From: Candidatus Zipacnadia bacterium
GTDB taxonomy: Bacteria; Armatimonadota; Zipacnadia; Zipacnadales; Zipacnadaceae
NCBI GenBank assembly: GCA_029821215.1
Contig: JALGTV010000002.1
Span: 1 to 25,454 of the forward strand
Reading direction: 5' to 3'
DNA length: 25,454 bases
The notes under the pieces are model-generated. The model did not search any database. It saw only the letters and a list, made by a program, of their open reading frames with translations, and was not told the origin of the DNA. The stretch's first letter is position 1. The number at the start of each line of letters is the position of its first letter. Shown here piece by piece: positions 21,784 to 25,454 of this stretch. A program made the translations under genes and the position numbers.

Positions 21784-24225
21784 TCACTTCTTGCCATCTT
21801 TGCCCTGGCCGGGTAGTGCCGGACCCGCTCCATATTCCTTTAATGCTTCGGCAAACTGGCGCAGGCGATCCTGAACCGCTCCGTGCACCGTGCCCTCCGG
21901 GTAGTTTCCTTCCTCATCCGGCTCACCCGCCGGCATCCCGGTCAGTATCTGTAATCCTTCATCAATGGTCTCCACGGCATAGATGTGGAACTTATTGTCC
22001 TGGACGGCTTGGACGACTTCCTCCCGCAGCATCAGGTGCCGAACATTGCCAGCGGGAATGATGACTCCCTGCTCGCCGGTTAGCCCTTTGACTTTACAGG
22101 TCGCGAAGAAGCCTTCAATTTTGCGGGTTACCCCACCTACTGGCTGTACCTGCCCGTGTTGGTTGACTGACCCGGTCACGGCCAGGCCCTGCTTGATGGG
22201 AATTTCGCCGAGGCTGGAAAGCAACGTATATAGCTCGGCACACGCCGCACTATCGCCTTCAACTTCCTCATAGCTTTGCTCAAAACTGATTGAGGCGGCA
22301 CAACTCAGAGGAAACCGTGAGCTGTATTTCTGGCCCAGGTAGCCGCTGAGAATGAGCATACCTTTGTTGTGGATGGGGCCGGAAAGCTCGGCTTCTCGCT
22401 CAATGTTGACGATACCAGTCCGACCCAGGAAACTACGGGCGGTGAGGCGAGTGGGTTTACCGATCATGTAATCGCCCAGCGGCAGCAAGGCGATACCGTT
22501 GATCTGCCCGACAGCCTCACCCTCGGTATCCACCATTATCGTCCCCTGCTCAATCAATTCCAGAATCCGTTGTTCAATGCGGTTCGACCGCCAGATATGA
22601 TGGTCAATGGCCTGTTGGACATCTTCAACTGTTACCGCATCACTGTTGCCGTTCTCATTAGCCCAATGGGCCGCCTCCCGGACCAGATCCGCCACCTCCA
22701 CGAAGCGGGTGGTAAACTTGCCCTGATCGCCAGCAGCGCGGGCTCCATACTCAGCTATTTTAGCCACTGCCGGCGCCGAAAAGGCCGGCAAATCCTCCAT
22801 CTGGCAGCGCGTCGCCACAAAGCGAGCATACTGCTGCAAGGCCTCCTCACCGCGGTCCATAACAATATTGAAGTCAGCCTTCACTTTGAAGAGCTTGCTA
22901 AAATCTTCGTCATAAGTATAAAGCAGGTAGTAGAGTTGGGGACTGCCCAACAACACCACTTTGACATCCAGGGGGATAGGCTCAGGTTCCAGGCTCACCG
23001 TGGATAGCCACCGGAGTTGGTCCTGGAGTGATTCGACGCGAATCTCTTTGTTTTTCAGACAACGTTTGAGCGCTTCCCAGGCAAACGGGCGGCTCAGGAC
23101 TGCTTTGGCCTCCAACAGCAGGTAGCCGCCATTAGCCCGGTGCAGAGCGCCGGGTTTGATCATGGTGAAGTCGGTCACCAGAGCTCCCATATGGGTTTGG
23201 TGTTCTATCTGCCCGGTCAAATTGTCAATAGTCGGATTAGACTCAAACACCACCGGCGCTCCTTCCATATCGCTGTGGCCTAATAGCAAATTGAGCCGGT
23301 ACCGGTCGTAAGGGCTTCTTTCCAGCGACGGAAAGCCGGGCGGCATCGGTAACTGGGGGGTCTGCTCCTCACCATCGCGGAACTGGGCCACATTCTCAAT
23401 GAGGTCTTGTTTCATCTGCGCCAGTTGTTTGACCACTTCCGGATACTGCTGATACTTGGCTTGCAAATCGTCAAAATAATGTCCGGCGGCGAATTCAACC
23501 ACCTCGCGATCCAGTTCCTTGACCTTCTCGCGCACTTCTTTTTCCTGCCGCTGACTGTGGCGCAGAATATCAATCAGCTTGTCTTGCAGCTCTTCCCGTC
23601 TACGGTCTACAGCCTTGCGCTCCTCCTCAGGTAGCTTGGCATAGTCCTGAGGACTCATCATTTCCCCATTAGTGGCCGGAGCTACCACTAACCCGCCCGG
23701 CCCCCGGCCCACGGTAAAGCCAGCCTCGTCAGCCTCCTGCTCAAATTGCTGAAGCCGCTCGGCCCGCTGCTCGCGGAAGTCTTTGAGCAACTCGTCGCGC
23801 TGGTTCTGGTAGTCCTCGCTGTCAAAGGCACGAGTAATGGCCTGATTGATATCCTCAATTAGTTCATCAATATCCTCGCGCAGTTCGGAACCCTTCCCCG
23901 CCGGCAGGCCAATAGCCCGGGGCGCACGCGGGTCCTCAAAGTTATATACATAGCACCAGTCATCCGGCTGCGGCCGGGTCTTGGCAATACGCTCCAGAGC
24001 CTGGCGGGTCATAGTTGACCGACCAGTGCCCACTGGACCCAGTACAAAAACATTGTAGCCTTCGCTGGCGATGTTCGCCCCAAAGTCTATCGCAGCCATC
24101 GCCCGCTCCTGCCCTATGGGGCTGGCCAGCGGCTCCAGTTCCGCCGTCGTCTCAAACCCCAGCGCCTGCGGGTCACAGACCCAGCGAAGCTGGTCAGGCT
24201 TTACCCGATATCTATTATCATCCAC
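21784..24225 (-). CDS. LonB-like ATP-dependent protease
   Basis: 813 residues. The AAA+ module has Walker A GPVGTGRST (63-71) split from the rest of the ATPase by a long helical, charged insertion (about 115-290, coiled-coil-like), as in the AAA_32/LonB-type family. The C-terminal Lon protease domain has GDSA with catalytic Ser659 and TRKIEG with catalytic Lys702. The 43-residue spacing equals that of E. coli Lon (Ser679/Lys722), so both activities look intact. There is no membrane segment, unlike archaeal LonB. The start appears to be GTG 24225, with a poorly spaced ribosome site. It would degrade misfolded proteins and heads the unit that leads into the sigma-factor genes. Confidence 0.88.
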   Translation of the reverse strand: MDDNRYRVKPDQLRWVCDPQALGFETTAELEPLASPIGQERAMAAIDFGANIASEGYNVFVLGPVGTGRSTMTRQALERIAKTRPQPDDWCYVYNFEDPRAPRAIGLPAGKGSELREDIDELIEDINQAITRAFDSEDYQNQRDELLKDFREQRAERLQQFEQEADEAGFTVGRGPGGLVVAPATNGEMMSPQDYAKLPEEERKAVDRRREELQDKLIDILRHSQRQEKEVREKVKELDREVVEFAAGHYFDDLQAKYQQYPEVVKQLAQMKQDLIENVAQFRDGEEQTPQLPMPPGFPSLERSPYDRYRLNLLLGHSDMEGAPVVFESNPTIDNLTGQIEHQTHMGALVTDFTMIKPGALHRANGGYLLLEAKAVLSRPFAWEALKRCLKNKEIRVESLQDQLRWLSTVSLEPEPIPLDVKVVLLGSPQLYYLLYTYDEDFSKLFKVKADFNIVMDRGEEALQQYARFVATRCQMEDLPAFSAPAVAKIAEYGARAAGDQGKFTTRFVEVADLVREAAHWANENGNSDAVTVEDVQQAIDHHIWRSNRIEQRILELIEQGTIMVDTEGEAVGQINGIALLPLGDYMIGKPTRLTARSFLGRTGIVNIEREAELSGPIHNKGMLILSGYLGQKYSSRFPLSCAASISFEQSYEEVEGDSAACAELYTLLSSLGEIPIKQGLAVTGSVNQHGQVQPVGGVTRKIEGFFATCKVKGLTGEQGVIIPAGNVRHLMLREEVVQAVQDNKFHIYAVETIDEGLQILTGMPAGEPDEEGNYPEGTVHGAVQDRLRQFAEALKEYGAGPALPGQGKDGKK

Positions 24226-24360
24226 ACTCCCGGTATTAACAACTATGAGTGCGGGCCCGATCTTGCCCGGTCGCTACCATATATATTAGTCATTCAGCAG
24301 CCTATTCCTCCCTCTACTCGGAGCGCGGTACCTGCTATCCAATAGATAACTCCCTCTGGC
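24226..24360. other. Upstream region of the lon-like gene
   Basis: No gene is visible here; together with the repeat element and the bases before the FmdE-like gene it makes up the 610-bp noncoding gap 24226-24835. It should carry the lon-like promoter on the minus strand. An AT-rich run (24278-24290) could hold a -10, but I see no -35 at good spacing, so no promoter is called. The sequence itself is not repetitive. Confidence 0.4.
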
Positions 24361-24446
24361 GAGACGGTTGCAAAAGGTAATTACGCGTGGCTGGCGAGAA
24401 TAGATTGTATGAGTTTGGCTGGGCAAAGCTAAGCATATATCGGGCA

Positions 24447-24491
24447 CCCTTCGGCAAGCTCAGGGCAGGCCCTTCGGCAGGCTCAGGACAG
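24447..24491. repeat. Tandem REP-like units (copies 1 and 2)
   Basis: CCCTTCGGCAAGCTCAGGGC (from 24447) is followed directly by CCCTTCGGCAGGCTCAGGAC (from 24470), 18 of 20 identical. The pair is enclosed by GGGCACCC (24443-24450) and GGGTGCC (24495-24501), so the block can fold into one large cruciform. Units of this kind recur in intergenic regions of several environmental phyla. Confidence 0.7.
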
Positions 24492-24539
24492 AGAGGGTGC
24501 CTCTCCGCATATTCGTCAGCGCGTAGGCGGGGTTCTCTC

Positions 24540-24572
24540 CTTCGGCAGGCTCAGGACGGTGAGCTTGCCGAA
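24540..24572. repeat. REP-like unit with inverted partner (copy 3)
   Basis: TTCGGCAGGCTC (from 24541) is followed 8 nt later by GAGCTTGCCGAA (24561-24572), an inverted copy with one mismatch, giving a 12-bp hairpin. The left arm is the same unit as copies 1, 2 and 4. Confidence 0.7.
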
Positions 24573-24591
24573 CCGCAACCCGCTCGGATTG

Positions 24592-24613
24592 GCGCAGGTT
24601 AGAGAACCTGCGC
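24592..24613. repeat. Perfect 9-bp palindrome inside the MITE-like element
   Basis: GCGCAGGTT (24592-24600) and AACCTGCGC (24605-24613) pair perfectly around AGAG. Just after it, GCTACGCG followed by a G-rich run occurs twice (near 24612 and 24644), an imperfect direct repeat. Confidence 0.7.
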
Positions 24614-24674
24614 TACGCGAGGGGCGGGCAAGCGAAGGCCTGGGCTACGCGGGGGGCTTTAGCAACGGCAGTCG

Positions 24675-24714
24675 GGGCACCCTTCGGCAAGCTCAGGGCA
24701 GGGCGGGTGCCCCT
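24675..24714. repeat. REP-like unit (copy 4) enclosed by an inverted repeat
   Basis: CCCTTCGGCAAGCTCAGGGC recurs here identically to copy 1. It is bounded by GGGGCACCC (from 24675) and GGGTGCCCC (ending about 24714), a perfect 9-bp inverted repeat, so this is the most compact complete unit. Confidence 0.7.
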
Positions 24715-24835
24715 CCCACGAGTTTTGCAACAGTCTCATGTTAGAGGCTACCGCCGTGAGGAAACAACTGCTGCGGGGGTCTCAATCGGTCTGTAAGGGG
24801 GCTGATCTAACGACAATAGATAAGAAACTATGCCA

Positions 24836-25369
24836 TCAGGCTTTTTCGTGCCACAGGTGGGCGGCGGGCGCGGCCATAACTTTATCAAATATCTCGGCCT
24901 CAGTTAGCTCCTGGCCCATCCAATCGGCAAACATCTCCACTACCGGCACCGGCACCTCCAGCTTCAGGTACTGCCCCATTTGGGTAACTACCTCAATACC
25001 AAACAAAGCACCCGCTCCCGCCCCGCCGGCTATGAGCTTCAGATTTCCCTTGCCCAGAGTATATCCGGTAGCCATCTGGAGTCCGTCAAGCATACAACTA
25101 AACGGCGTCTGGGCCGGTCCCCGGACGGTTACGGTAGCGCCGAAGTACTTCCCACAACCCAACCGCTCTAACATCCACAGACCCAACCGGTAGCCCAGGA
25201 CCGCATACGGCCCCAAATGCCCGTGAAATTGGCGCAGCCGATGCACGATCTCCTGGCGCGAGAGCTCTTCCTCAATGGCAGTAACCTGGGGATGGTTGCT
25301 CTGAGCACAGCAATCACAGGCCAAGAGGATAACCCCAGCCAAGCTCATCAGTATCAAACTGGAAAGCAT
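24836..25369 (-). CDS. FmdE-like domain protein with predicted lipoprotein signal
   Basis: 177 residues from ATG 25369, with GAGGT 6 nt upstream. The N-terminus (SLILMSLAGVILLAC) is a signal sequence ending in a plausible lipobox, LLAC. The rest is the FmdE/FwdE domain: FHGHLGPYAVLGYRLG, then FSCMLDGLQMATGYTLGKGN, with the His and Cys residues typical of the family. FmdE is named for a subunit linked to archaeal formylmethanofuran dehydrogenase (a Mo/W enzyme), but many bacterial homologues have unknown roles and some sit beside ABC uptake genes. Export of such a domain is unusual. The zinc-ribbon tail of long FmdE proteins is absent. It lies 28 bp after a truncated upstream gene. Confidence 0.78.
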   Translation of the reverse strand: MLSSLILMSLAGVILLACDCCAQSNHPQVTAIEEELSRQEIVHRLRQFHGHLGPYAVLGYRLGLWMLERLGCGKYFGATVTVRGPAQTPFSCMLDGLQMATGYTLGKGNLKLIAGGAGAGALFGIEVVTQMGQYLKLEVPVPVVEMFADWMGQELTEAEIFDKVMAAPAAHLWHEKA

Positions 25370-25397
25370 TGTTTTACCTCAGTGTGTCTGAACAGTA

Positions 25398-25454
25398 TTA
25401 CCCCGCATACTGCGTGTCCCAGTAATGCCGCCAGATGTTTTCCGGAACCACGCC
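25398..25454 (-). CDS. C-terminal end of an unidentified protein (runs off the window)
   Basis: An open minus-strand frame enters from the window edge and encodes GVVPENIWRHYWDTQYAG before TAA at 25400-25398. It sits 28 bp before the FmdE-like start with a ribosome site between, so the two are likely co-transcribed. Eighteen residues are too few to name the family. A solute-binding or other transport component would fit FmdE neighbourhoods known elsewhere, but that is a guess. Confidence 0.4.
   Translation of the reverse strand, partial: GVVPENIWRHYWDTQYAG

Larger units (their letters stand above)
24361..24737. mobile_element. MITE-like element with 15-bp terminal inverted repeats
   Basis: GAGACGGTTGCAAAA (24361-24375) and TTTTGCAACAGTCTC (24723-24737) are inverted copies matching at 14 of 15 positions and bound a 377-bp noncoding segment. 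Inside are clustered palindromes and four copies of a TTCGGCAAGCTCAGG-type unit. No transposase or convincing ORF is present, so it would be moved in trans. I saw no clear target duplication in the flanks. The termini resemble those of some insertion sequences as I recall, but I cannot name a family. It lies between the FmdE-like and lon-like genes. Confidence 0.55.

Noticed and set aside
24443..24714. Repeated 20-bp units that could suggest a CRISPR array
   Set aside because: Copies are irregularly spaced, occur as tandem and inverted forms, have no uniform spacers and have no cas genes nearby; they behave like REP palindromes.
24387..24744. Short open frames across the repeat-rich region
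   Set aside because: They consist of translated palindromic repeats, lack ribosome sites and show no protein-like composition.

Overview
The window comes from a bacterium of roughly mid-50s percent GC (estimated by eye) that probably has two membranes. It carries an RseB-like envelope sensor next to an ECF sigma factor and a membrane anti-sigma factor, predicted lipoproteins, and a FlgM flagellar regulator. The dockerin-like repeats, the GldFG/DUF4340 export cluster and the many radical-SAM genes remind me of Armatimonadota or a similar poorly cultured phylum. This is a low-confidence guess and no marker gene settles it.

Layout, plus strand. A near-consensus promoter (24-52) and a hairpin-rich leader precede a tightly packed ABC exporter operon: ATPase, ABC-2 permease, GldG-like auxiliary protein and DUF4340 protein (252-5062). 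An ArgD-type aminotransferase and a Cof-type HAD phosphatase follow (5147-7169). A 259-bp leader with an extended -10 promoter then leads into a radical SAM/SPASM-like enzyme, a B12-binding radical SAM enzyme and a GT-C-like polytopic membrane protein (7429-12061). Next comes a block that looks inserted (about 12.09-14.52 kb). It holds a perfect sigma-70 promoter, a structured leader, an unrecognised 96-residue protein and, on the minus strand, a dockerin-bearing glycoside-hydrolase-like lipoprotein. Beyond it are a GNAT acetyltransferase and an SRPBCC protein (14553-16020).

Layout, minus strand (reading right to left). There is the tail of an unidentified gene at the window edge, then an FmdE-like predicted lipoprotein. 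A 610-bp gene-free region follows, containing a MITE-like repeat element bounded by 15-bp inverted repeats. After it comes a run of genes that may be one transcription unit: LonB-like protease, DUF72 protein, Clp1/Grc3-type polynucleotide kinase, YhaM-type 3'-5' exoribonuclease, ECF sigma factor, zinc-finger anti-sigma factor and RseB-like protein. FlgM follows under its own promoter. Together these suggest envelope-stress sensing linked to protein quality control and RNA-end processing.

The strongest unexpected signals are four. (1) A degraded second copy of the GNAT gene is left as a scar of about 44 bp directly after the GT-C gene; together with the intact copy it brackets the 2.4-kb block. 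(2) A MITE-like element lies at 24361-24737. (3) The conserved N-terminus of the DUF72 gene has no ATG, GTG or TTG start, and removing a single base would restore one. (4) An unknown small gene sits behind a perfect promoter and a foldable leader. No rRNA, tRNA or CRISPR array was seen.
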